Source of the DNA: an uncultured Austwickia sp.
Lineage (GTDB): Bacteria; Actinomycetota; Actinomycetes; Actinomycetales; Dermatophilaceae
DNA length: 5,891 nucleotides
Direction: 5' to 3'
NCBI GenBank assembly: GCA_934678955.1
Contig: CAKUSI010000249.1
Location: 1 to 5,891 of the forward strand
Shown: piece by piece, positions 1-5,587 of the stretch
How positions within the stretch are numbered: position 1 is the first letter of the stretch
How the letters are laid out: each line of letters begins with the position of its first letter
Program-made: the position numbers and the translations under genes
The notes under the pieces: generated by a model
The model's database searches: none
Told to the model about the DNA's origin: nothing
The model's input: the letters and a program-made list of their open reading frames with translations, nothing else

Positions 1-56
1 ACCCAGGACGCACGAACACGACTTCCCAGCCGCACTCGCCCTTCCTCGCCGCTCAT
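1..56 (-). CDS. Start of an unidentified next gene of the operon, 3' end outside the window
   Basis: An ATG at 54-56 overlaps the scpB TGA as ATGA, with the purine-rich GAGGGG ending 5 nt upstream. This gives an 18-codon open frame beginning MSGEEGRVRLGSRVRASW that runs off the window. In mycobacteria the gene after scpB is a large-subunit pseudouridine synthase (rluB type), but these residues do not show the expected early VRLQKVLAAAGVASRR-like motif, so I do not assign it. The true start could also lie elsewhere: another minus-strand frame is open across the last ~50 bases. Confidence 0.35.
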   Translation of the reverse strand, partial: MSGEEGRVRLGSRVRASW

Positions 57-679
57 CCTGACCCCTCGTCCTCTCGTGCGATCTCCTCCAGCATGTCCGC
101 GTCCGGCAGGTACGGCGCCAACGCGGGCAGCTCCTCCAGCGACGTGATGCCCAGCCGATCCAGAAAGTACTCCGTGGTCCCATACAGCGCCGCCCCGTGC
201 TCGGGATCCGCGCCCACCTCCCGGATCAGGCCGCGGGTCTGCAGCGTCCGCACCACCCCGTCCACGGTCACCCCGCGCACCGCGCCGACCCGCGCGCGGC
301 TCACCGGCTGCCGGTAGGCGATCACCGCCAGCGTCTCCAGCGCGGCCTGGCTGAGCTTGGCACGCTGCCCGGCCAGCACGAAACGCTCGACCACCGGTGC
401 GTACTCGTGTCGTGAATAGAACCGCCACCCGCCCGCCACGCAGCGCAGCGCGAACCCGCGCCCCTGCGCGGCATACTCCTCCGCCAACGCCTCCAACAAC
501 CGGCGCACCGAACCGTCCGGGAGGTCGAGCACCTGCGCCAGATCGGCCTCGGCGACCGGCTCGTCGACCACCATCAGGACCGCCTCCAACGCGGCGCGGG
601 CCCCGCCGGGCAAGGCAGCAACGTCCAACTCCTCCGCGGGCTCCTCCGCGGCCTCCTCGGGGGAATCGGGCACGCTCAT
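53..679 (-). CDS. scpB: Segregation and condensation protein B (ScpB)
   Basis: A 208-residue ScpB, the KITE subunit of the SMC-ScpAB condensin that compacts and organises the nucleoid. An acidic N-terminal stretch (1-20, rich in Glu and Ala) precedes two winged-helix domains. The first runs from ALEAVLMVVDEPVAEADLA (30-48) to about residue 100; the second holds the family hallmark LSQAALETLAVIAYRQPVSR (109-128) and VDGVVRTLQTRGLI (139-152). It closes with YGTTEYFLDRLGI and LEELPALAPYLPD. The length is normal. The ATG at 679 overlaps the scpA stop (ATGA) and has AAGGAG 4 nt upstream (684-689), so it is translationally coupled to scpA and near-stoichiometric synthesis is expected. Its own TGA at 53-55 overlaps a further ATG at 56. 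Confidence 0.96.
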   Translation of the reverse strand: MSVPDSPEEAAEEPAEELDVAALPGGARAALEAVLMVVDEPVAEADLAQVLDLPDGSVRRLLEALAEEYAAQGRGFALRCVAGGWRFYSRHEYAPVVERFVLAGQRAKLSQAALETLAVIAYRQPVSRARVGAVRGVTVDGVVRTLQTRGLIREVGADPEHGAALYGTTEYFLDRLGITSLEELPALAPYLPDADMLEEIAREDEGSG

Positions 680-1560
680 CGCTCTCCTTCGTCCGTGCGG
701 TCCTCGATGCGGCCGCCGGTCCGGTCGTCGCCACGGCCATGGGGATCATCCTGGGCGTCGGGCTCGTCGTACTCCCGGGCCAGCCGCTCCCTCAACGCCT
801 CGTCGCCGTCCAGCAGACCAGTCCAGCGGATCACCAACCGCCCCAGGGACTCCGGTTGCTCGAACGTGACGGCCCCCTCACGGAACAGCTCCAGGACGAC
901 CAGGAACCGGGCCACCACGACCAGGCGATTGTCCGCGCCCTGCGCCAGCTCACCGAACGTGGCCTCCCCCGCCATGCGGAGGCGGGCAGCCACACCCAGC
1001 GCTTCCTCCCGGACGCTCACGCGGGCCGCGTGCAGATGGTCGAGTGTGACGGTCGGGGGGAGTCGCGGCACCATCGCCAAGGCGGCGATGCGCGCGAACC
1101 GCTCGGGGTCCACCCCGAGCACGAGTTCCGGCAGCAGCGACGCGAACCGGGCCTCCAGGCCCACCTGTCGCGGCTGTGCGCGCCCCACCGATCCCATCCG
1201 CTCGGCGAAGGTGGCTGCGACCTCCTTGAACGCCCGGTACTGCAGCAGCCGCGCGAACAGGAGGTCGCGCGCCTCGATGAGCTCCAGGTCCTCCTCGGCG
1301 CCCTCCGGCAGCGGTAGCAGGCGGGCCGCCTTGAGGTCCAGCAACGTGGCCGCGACCAGCAGGAAGTCGGTGGTCTGCGAGAGGTCCCACTGGGTCTGGG
1401 CGCGCAGGTGCGCCAGGAACTCGTCGGTGACTGCGGCGAGCGCGATCTCGGTGACGTCGAGACGGTGCCGGGCGATGAGCCCGAGCAGCAGGTCGAAGGG
1501 CCCGTCGAACTGGTCCAGGTGGACCTCGAACGGCTCGGCCGGGGCCCGCCGCGTCAACAC
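676..1560 (-). CDS. scpA: Segregation and condensation protein A (ScpA, kleisin)
   Basis: ScpA is the kleisin of the bacterial SMC condensin; it bridges the SMC heads and binds a ScpB dimer. The N-terminal SMC-neck-binding motif FEVHLDQFDGPFDLLL is at residues 11-26 of the 294-residue form, followed by RHRLDVTEIALAAVTDEFL, DLKAARLLPLP and LLFARLLQYRAFKEVA, all typical. The C-terminal winged helix covers VTFEQPESLGRLVIRWTG, and a charged tail of about 45 residues follows. The start is uncertain. The coordinates use the GTG at 1560, but its purine tract (GGGAGG) is almost adjacent, and it serves a TTG at 1557 little better. The frame stays open upstream without ATG, GTG or TTG to a CTG at 1653 with an ideal GGAGGT, which would give 325 residues and an Ala/Pro/Glu-rich N-terminus comparable to that of homologues. 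The stop overlaps the scpB start as ATGA. Confidence 0.94.
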   Translation of the reverse strand: MLTRRAPAEPFEVHLDQFDGPFDLLLGLIARHRLDVTEIALAAVTDEFLAHLRAQTQWDLSQTTDFLLVAATLLDLKAARLLPLPEGAEEDLELIEARDLLFARLLQYRAFKEVAATFAERMGSVGRAQPRQVGLEARFASLLPELVLGVDPERFARIAALAMVPRLPPTVTLDHLHAARVSVREEALGVAARLRMAGEATFGELAQGADNRLVVVARFLVVLELFREGAVTFEQPESLGRLVIRWTGLLDGDEALRERLAREYDEPDAQDDPHGRGDDRTGGRIEDRTDEGER

Positions 1561-1649
1561 CCCTCCCGGGGCTGCGAACTCGGTCGGCGCCGGCGCAGCG
1601 GGTGCCTCGCTGACCGGCGCCGGGCTGCCCTCCCCGAGGTCTTCCCGGG

Positions 1650-2735
1650 TCAGGCTGCACCTCCGCGGGAGATGAGTTCCCGGGCCAACTGGCGGTAGGA
1701 CTCCGCGGCGGGCGTGCCGGGCGCATACGCGGTGATCGGCTCGGCAGCCAGCGTCGCGTCGGGGAACTTCACGGTGCGGGAGATGACCGTGTGAAAGACG
1801 AGGTCCTGGAAGTGGTCCACGACGCTGCGGACCACCTCACGGCTGTGCAGCGTACGCCCGTCATACATCGTGGCGAGGATGCCGTCGACCACCAGGCGCG
1901 GGTTGAGTCGGTCGCACACCTTGTCGATGGTCTCCACGAGCAACGCCACCCCGCGCATCGCAAAGAACTCGCACTCCAGCGGAATGATGACCCCGTGCGA
2001 CGCGGTCAGGGCGTTGACGGTGAGCAGCCCCAGGGAGGGCTGGCAGTCGATGAGCACGACGTCGTACTCGTCCAGGACCGGGCGCAGCGTGCGGGCCAGC
2101 ACCATCTCCCGGGCGACCTCGCCGACGAGTTGCACCTCGGCCGCCGACAGGTCGATGTTGGCGGGCACGACGTCGAGCCCGGGGACCTTGGTCCGCACGA
2201 TGATGTCGTGGATGTCGTGGCCGCGTTCGACCAGCAGGTTGTAGATCGTGGTCTCGAGGTCGTGGGTGCGGATGCCCAGCCCGACCGAGAGCGCGCCCTG
2301 CGGGTCGAAGTCCACGAGGAGGACCTTGCGGCCGAGCTCGGCGAGGGCGGCGCCCAGGTTGATGGTGGTGGTGGTCTTGCCGACGCCGCCCTTCTGGTTG
2401 CACATCGCGATGACGCGGGCCGGGCCGTGCCCGGAGAGGGGGGCGGGTTCGGGGAACTCGGGAGTAACGCGCCCGGTCGGCCCGACGGGCGTCAGCGCGT
2501 CCTGGGTTCCCGGCAGGTAGTCGGACCCCTCCGCGTCGACGTCCTCCCGGTCGTCCCCGGTCATGCCGTCCGATGCTGGCACGAAGGCGGCGTCCAGCGC
2601 CTCCTCCGACGCCGCCTGGGAGTACGTCGGCGCTCCGGCCGGGGTGTCGACGTCGGATTCGCTCGGGGCGAACGTGCCTGCTCCCGTGGCGGATTGGTGC
2701 GGCGCGGTCTGCCAAGTGGACGTCTCGGACGTCAT
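1650..2735 (-). CDS. ParA-family (Soj-like) ATPase of the scpAB operon
   Basis: A 361-residue deviant-Walker ATPase of the ParA/Soj/MinD class. Residues 1-104 form a low-complexity acidic tail rich in Glu, Asp, Pro, Ser and Thr, predicted disordered. The ATPase domain follows: VIAMCNQKGGVGKTTTTINL (108-127) with signature Lys115 and P-loop Lys120; Walker A' VLLVDFDPQG (138-147); Walker B YDVVLIDCQPSLG (224-236, Asp230); and the C-terminal region TLHSREVV to TVKFPDA (295-327) typical of DNA-binding ParA dimers. ParA proteins move along the nucleoid in ATP-dependent fashion, usually driven by ParB. No parB or parS-like site is visible, and by context this is the scpA-linked homologue (Rv1708 type) rather than the oriC-proximal parA. 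The ATG at 2735 is preferred because GGGAGG (2742-2747) lies 6 nt upstream; a GTG at 2771 has no such site. Confidence 0.92.
   Translation of the reverse strand: MTSETSTWQTAPHQSATGAGTFAPSESDVDTPAGAPTYSQAASEEALDAAFVPASDGMTGDDREDVDAEGSDYLPGTQDALTPVGPTGRVTPEFPEPAPLSGHGPARVIAMCNQKGGVGKTTTTINLGAALAELGRKVLLVDFDPQGALSVGLGIRTHDLETTIYNLLVERGHDIHDIIVRTKVPGLDVVPANIDLSAAEVQLVGEVAREMVLARTLRPVLDEYDVVLIDCQPSLGLLTVNALTASHGVIIPLECEFFAMRGVALLVETIDKVCDRLNPRLVVDGILATMYDGRTLHSREVVRSVVDHFQDLVFHTVISRTVKFPDATLAAEPITAYAPGTPAAESYRQLARELISRGGAA
1659..1664 (-). promoter_or_regulatory. Strong Shine-Dalgarno inside the end of parA, serving scpA
   Basis: The minus strand reads GGAGGT, then 5 nt, then CTG at 1653, and the CTG overlaps the parA TGA (1650-1652) as CTGA. 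The site is at ideal strength and distance for a start at 1653 and far from the GTG at 1560. It is the main evidence that scpA translation may begin at a CTG coupled to parA termination. It could also be a chance result of the parA codons for Gly-Gly. Confidence 0.5.
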
Positions 2736-2787
2736 TGGGCGCCTCCCGTCGTCGATTTCGTTCGGCCTCACGCCGATCGACCGCTCG

Positions 2788-2814
2788 ACTCTATCAATGA
2801 CGCGTCGACCGCAA
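2788..2814 (-). promoter_or_regulatory. Probable promoter of the parA-scpA-scpB operon
   Basis: On the minus strand TAGAGT (2788-2793) fits the actinobacterial TAGRNT-like -10 box, in a locally AT-richer patch (ATTGATAGAG). A TTGCGG hexamer (2809-2814) resembles a -35, but the spacer is only 15 bp, shorter than usual. Transcription would start near 2781, giving a leader of roughly 45 nt before the ATG at 2735 with its good Shine-Dalgarno. It lies just after the hairpins that follow xerD. Confidence 0.4.
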
Positions 2815-2851
2815 CGGCCGGGCGCACCCTCGGGCCTCCGACGTCACGCTC

Positions 2852-2881
2852 CCCGAGGCGACCGGACCCGGCACCCTCAGG
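2852..2881 (-). terminator. Stem-loop directly after xerD, possible terminator
   Basis: Four bases after the xerD stop the minus strand reads CCTGAGG ... CCTCGGG. The arms pair over 7 bp with one G-T wobble, and an inner 3-bp stem CCG-GGTC-CGG lies within. No T-tract follows. A second small GC hairpin (2816-2836, GGCC/GGCC outside GGG-TGCG-CCC) comes next. The position argues for a termination or RNA-end signal of xerD, but the U-rich tail of a textbook terminator is missing. Confidence 0.4.
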
Positions 2882-2885
2882 CGCG

Positions 2886-3878
2886 TCACCGCGCGCGCGG
2901 GTGGGTCTGCGCGTAGACCTCGCGCAGGTGCTGCACGGTGATCAGCGTGTAGATCTGCGTGGTCGCCACCGAGGCGTGCCCGAGCAGCTCCTGGACCACC
3001 CGCACGTCGGCTCCCCCTTCGAGCATGTGCGTCGCGAAAGAGTGCCGCAGCGTATGCGGACTCACGGGGCTGGTCAGGCCGGCGCGGTCCGCGGCGCTCT
3101 GCAGCAGCGCCCACGCGCTCTGCCGGGAGAGCCGTCCGCCACGCTGGTTGAGGAAGACCGCCCCTTCGGCGCTCCCGGCGCTCTGGGTGACCAGCGCCGG
3201 GCGACCCCGCACGAGATAGGCGCCGATGGCCTTGCGCGCATACCCGCCGAGCGGCAAGATCCGCTCCTTGCCGGCCTTGCCGCGAAGTCGCACCGTACCG
3301 GCGTCGAGATCCAGTTCGTCGACGTTGAGGCCGACCGCTTCGCTGATCCTCGCGCCGCAGCCATAGAGCAGCTCCAGCAGCGCCCGGTCCCGCAGACCCA
3401 CAGCGTTGTCGCCGGCGCCGGCCGCGGTCAACAGCGCCTCGACCTCTCCATGGCTGATCGCCTTGGGCAGACGTTGCACCGGCCTCGGCGGCTGCACGGC
3501 CGCCGCCGGGTCTTCGTCGGTCACGCCTTCGCCACGCAGGAAGCGGTGCAGACCCCGGACGGCGACCAGGGAGCGGGCCGCCGAGGACGCCGAGAGGGCC
3601 ACGCGCCCGTCCTCGCCGCCGCGCAGGTGGGCCAGGAACGCGGTGACGTCCTCCTCCGTGACGGCCGTGACGTCGTCGATCCCCCGCCCGCGCAGGAACT
3701 CCACGTAGCGCCGGATGTCGCGCCCGTAGGACAGGAGCGTGTTGCGCGCTACGCCGCGCTCCACCCGCAGATGGTCAAGCCAGGCCCGTGAGGCGACGTC
3801 GAGCGAGGAGGTCGCGTTGCCCGGCGGGGCGGCGGCCTCGGGCTCCTGACCTACGGGAACTGATCGAACGTCCGACAC
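2886..3878 (-). CDS. xerD: Site-specific tyrosine recombinase XerD
   Basis: A 330-residue tyrosine recombinase. With a XerC partner it resolves chromosome dimers at dif near the division septum. The N-terminal SAM-like core-binding domain is about residues 25-118; the catalytic domain follows from about 138. All six active-site residues are present at E. coli XerD-like spacing: Arg177 (ARISE), Lys201 ([11 protein letters not shown]), His275 and Arg278 ([12 protein letters not shown]), His301 (LLGHAS) and the nucleophile Tyr310 (TTQIYT). The C-terminus AQTHPRAR matches mycobacterial XerD (Rv1701, from memory), and the position upstream of the ParA-like and scp genes supports XerD over XerC or a phage integrase. 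I chose the GTG at 3878; an in-frame GTG at 4019 would add 47 residues unlike the family. Even so there is a roughly 25-residue N-terminal extension relative to E. coli XerD (298 residues). Expression is probably from its own leaderless promoter. Confidence 0.95.
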   Translation of the reverse strand: MSDVRSVPVGQEPEAAAPPGNATSSLDVASRAWLDHLRVERGVARNTLLSYGRDIRRYVEFLRGRGIDDVTAVTEEDVTAFLAHLRGGEDGRVALSASSAARSLVAVRGLHRFLRGEGVTDEDPAAAVQPPRPVQRLPKAISHGEVEALLTAAGAGDNAVGLRDRALLELLYGCGARISEAVGLNVDELDLDAGTVRLRGKAGKERILPLGGYARKAIGAYLVRGRPALVTQSAGSAEGAVFLNQRGGRLSRQSAWALLQSAADRAGLTSPVSPHTLRHSFATHMLEGGADVRVVQELLGHASVATTQIYTLITVQHLREVYAQTHPRAR

Positions 3879-3884
3879 ACAAGG

Positions 3885-3890
3885 AATATG
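3885..3890 (-). promoter_or_regulatory. Putative -10 element of a leaderless xerD promoter
   Basis: On the minus strand CATATT lies with exactly 6 nt between it and the proposed GTG start at 3878, so transcription would begin on the first base of the start codon. There is no Shine-Dalgarno before this GTG. The hexamer has the conserved second-position A and last-position T of actinobacterial -10 boxes but begins with C. No clear -35 is visible. Confidence 0.45.
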
Positions 3891-4068
3891 ACATGTGTGC
3901 CGCGATGGCGTCGCGCTAGGGCCTCCACGGCGCGTCTCGCCGGAGGAGAAGTCCCGCGAAATCGCGACCCACGCGAGGCGAAAGCCCTGGGAGGGCGCGC
4001 CGCGACCGCACTGCGCCACCGCGACTGAAACCCATGAGTGCCAACCCCTTCCACCGGCGAAGCAGGTC

Positions 4069-4103
4069 CGTCGTGCCGGCGACGACCACGGAGCACCCCG
4101 TGG
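4069..4103 (-). terminator. Two adjacent GC-rich stem-loops, possible hisS terminator without U-tract
   Basis: Two inverted repeats stand almost back to back: CCACGG-N6-CCGTGG (4086-4103) and CGTCG-N6-CGACG (4069-4084). On the minus strand they lie about 90-125 nt after the hisS stop, before the xerD promoter. Neither is followed by a run of T, so they are not classical intrinsic terminators, although tandem hairpins lacking a U-tract have been proposed to end transcripts in actinobacteria. They could equally be an RNA-processing site or chance. Confidence 0.35.
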
Positions 4104-4119
4104 GGTTTGGCCGAGAGGC

Positions 4120-4135
4120 TGTGACGTAATTCACA
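4120..4135. promoter_or_regulatory. Perfect CRP/GlxR-type operator palindrome
   Basis: The 16 bases TGTGACGTAATTCACA match TGTGA-N6-TCACA at all ten fixed positions. They also carry TA at the centre, as in the corynebacterial GlxR consensus TGTGANNTANNTCACA. Actinobacterial cAMP-receptor proteins (GlxR; mycobacterial Crp Rv3676) bind this motif. It lies 57 bp past the hisS stop and about 250 bp upstream of the xerD start, too far for classical activation of that promoter. The target gene is therefore unclear. Confidence 0.6.
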
Positions 4136-4191
4136 TTCAACTTCAGGTCCGGAAGATGGACCCGAGCCAGGCCGAAGAGGCCGCCACGGGC

Positions 4192-5556
4192 TCACGCAGG
4201 CGGACAGTGATCGATCCGCGGACGTAGGTCCGCCGACGGCGGGGCCCACGTGGCCGCGTCGGCCTCGATCTGCTCTCCGCTGCGGATGTCCTTCACGGAG
4301 GCGGCGTGCTCCGTCCCGTCCGCGTCGACGCGCGCGGGGAACCACACGTAGGGGATCCCGCGGCGATCCGCGAACCGGATCTGCTTTCCGAACTTGGCCG
4401 CCGCGGGCGCCACCTCGCAGGCGATCCCGCGGCGCCGCAGCGCCGCGGCCACGACCATCGCCTCCGGGCGGTCCTCCTCGGCGGCCAGGCTGACCAACAC
4501 CGCCGACGGCGTCCGTCGCGTCGCCACGAGGTCCGGCAGCAACCTCGCCACCAGCCGCGAGACGCCGATCGAGATGCCCACCCCGGGATAGGTCGTGCGC
4601 CCGTCGGAGGCGAGCGCGTCGTACCGGCCGCCCGAGCACACCGATCCGTACGACTCCTGGCCGATCAGCTGGGTCTCGTAGACCGTGCCGGTGTAGTAGT
4701 CGAGGCCGCGGGCGACCTTCAGGTCGGCCACCATCAGGCCCGGCGCGTGCTCGGCCGCGGCGTCCACCACGGCGGCCAGTTCGGCCAGACCCTCCTCCAG
4801 CACGGGGTGCTCGACGCCCAGGGCGCGCACGGCGGCGACGAACGAGGAGTCCGCCGCGCTGATCGCCGCGAGATCGAGGCAGGCGCGGGCCTGCTCCGCC
4901 GTGCACCCAGCCGCGCGCAGCATCTCGTCCACCGCGTCGGCGCCGACCTTGTCGAGCTTGTCCACCACGCGCAGCACGCCCGCCAACTCCTCGGCCGCGA
5001 TGCCGAGGCCGAGGTAGAAGCCCTCGGGGATCTTGCGGTTGTTCACCTGGATCCGGAAGGGCCCGACGGGCAGGCGGGCGAACGCGTCGGCGATCACCAG
5101 CGGGATCTCGACCTCGTAGTGGAACGGCAGCGTGCCCGCGTCGATGATGTCGATGTCCGCCTGGCAGAACTCCCGGAACCGGCCGTCCTGCGGCCGCTCG
5201 CCCCGCCACACCTTCTGGATCTGGTAGCGCCGGAACGGGAACGTCAGCTTGCCCGCGTTCTCCAGCACGTACCGCGCGAACGGCACGGTCAGGTCGAAGT
5301 GCAACCCCAGCTGGTCCTCGGCGTCCCCGCGCGCGTCAGAGCGGGCGGCCAGGCGAGAGACGGCGTAGATCTCCTTGTCGGCGTCGCCGCCCTTGCCGAG
5401 CAGGCGCTCCACGGGCTCCACGGCCCGGGTCTCGATCCCGACGAAGCCGTGCAGCTCGAACGTCTCGCGGACCACGTCGAGGACGTATTGCTCGATGATC
5501 CGCTGCTCGGGCAGCCACTCCGGGAACCCCGACAAGGGGGTAATCTTCGCGCTCAT
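4192..5556 (-). CDS. hisS: Histidyl-tRNA synthetase (HisRS)
   Basis: A 454-residue class II aminoacyl-tRNA synthetase that charges tRNA-His with histidine in the cytoplasm. Motifs in order: LSGFPEWLP near the N-terminus; KEIYAVSRL (61-69); HFDLTVPFARYV (86-97), where the E. coli enzyme has RPEGT; motif 2 with Arg118 and the loop GERPQDGR (119-126); the histidine-specific signature RGLDYYTG (283-290, Arg283); CSGGRYD (307-313); motif 3 GVGISIGVSRL (325-335); and the anticodon-binding domain from about 350 to 435, ending VKDIRSGEQ. All catalytic motifs are intact. The ATG at 5556 is chosen because homologues begin just before LSGFPEWLP and no usable start lies just upstream. Its best Shine-Dalgarno, AAGGAG (5571-5576), is 14 nt away, longer than usual. 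From memory this enzyme type is known in Arthrobacter and Cutibacterium. It follows the MBL hydrolase gene by 31 bp. Confidence 0.97.
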   Translation of the reverse strand: MSAKITPLSGFPEWLPEQRIIEQYVLDVVRETFELHGFVGIETRAVEPVERLLGKGGDADKEIYAVSRLAARSDARGDAEDQLGLHFDLTVPFARYVLENAGKLTFPFRRYQIQKVWRGERPQDGRFREFCQADIDIIDAGTLPFHYEVEIPLVIADAFARLPVGPFRIQVNNRKIPEGFYLGLGIAAEELAGVLRVVDKLDKVGADAVDEMLRAAGCTAEQARACLDLAAISAADSSFVAAVRALGVEHPVLEEGLAELAAVVDAAAEHAPGLMVADLKVARGLDYYTGTVYETQLIGQESYGSVCSGGRYDALASDGRTTYPGVGISIGVSRLVARLLPDLVATRRTPSAVLVSLAAEEDRPEAMVVAAALRRRGIACEVAPAAAKFGKQIRFADRRGIPYVWFPARVDADGTEHAASVKDIRSGEQIEADAATWAPPSADLRPRIDHCPPA

Positions 5557-5587
5557 CGCGGGTCGTACGGCTCCTTCGGGCGGGTCT

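Larger units (their letters stand above)
3879..4191. other. 313-bp intergenic gap between hisS and xerD with several inverted repeats
   Basis: No convincing gene lies here. Going away from hisS it holds a GGTCC-N7-GGACC repeat (4146-4162), a perfect CRP/GlxR-type palindrome (4120-4135), two adjacent GC-rich hairpins (4086-4103 and 4069-4084), a 12-bp palindrome CGCGAAATCGCG apart from its two central bases (3955-3966), and the xerD promoter. Minus-strand frames through the gap have weaker third-position GC than the flanking genes. A 31-codon plus-strand frame (4034-4129) is discussed among the findings but has no ribosome binding site. The gap probably combines hisS termination with xerD promotion. 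Confidence 0.7.

Noticed and set aside
1767..1797. An imperfect inverted repeat (CTTCACGGT ... ACCGTGTGAAAG) that looked like a possible parS or operator.
   Set aside because: It lies inside conserved parA codons, the arms need a 2-base bulge, and it does not fit the parS core GTTTCACGTGAAAC.
1791..3791. A 666-codon open frame on the plus strand across parA and xerD.
   Set aside because: It lies antisense to two well-recognised genes whose motifs are intact. Its product is a low-complexity Arg/Gly/Asp/His mixture, the usual mirror of GC-rich third positions.
3916..4140. A minus-strand frame of up to 74 codons in the gap, starting at TTG, with an internal ATG at 4035.
   Set aside because: In the part from the ATG, third-position GC is clearly lower (about 70%) than in the neighbouring genes, and the product resembles nothing known. 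It also spans the palindrome and hairpins.
2886..4191. A possible dif site near xerD.
   Set aside because: I saw no 28-bp sequence with two AT-rich imperfect inverted arms around a 6-bp centre; dif normally lies at the terminus rather than beside xerD.
3895..4227. A 110-codon plus-strand frame spanning the hisS-xerD gap.
   Set aside because: It starts at a GTG without a ribosome binding site, runs antisense into the hisS 3' end and has no recognisable features.
5557..5587. A T-box or other riboswitch before hisS.
   Set aside because: Only 31 bp separate hisS from the upstream gene, too little for a T-box leader, and no hairpin is evident.
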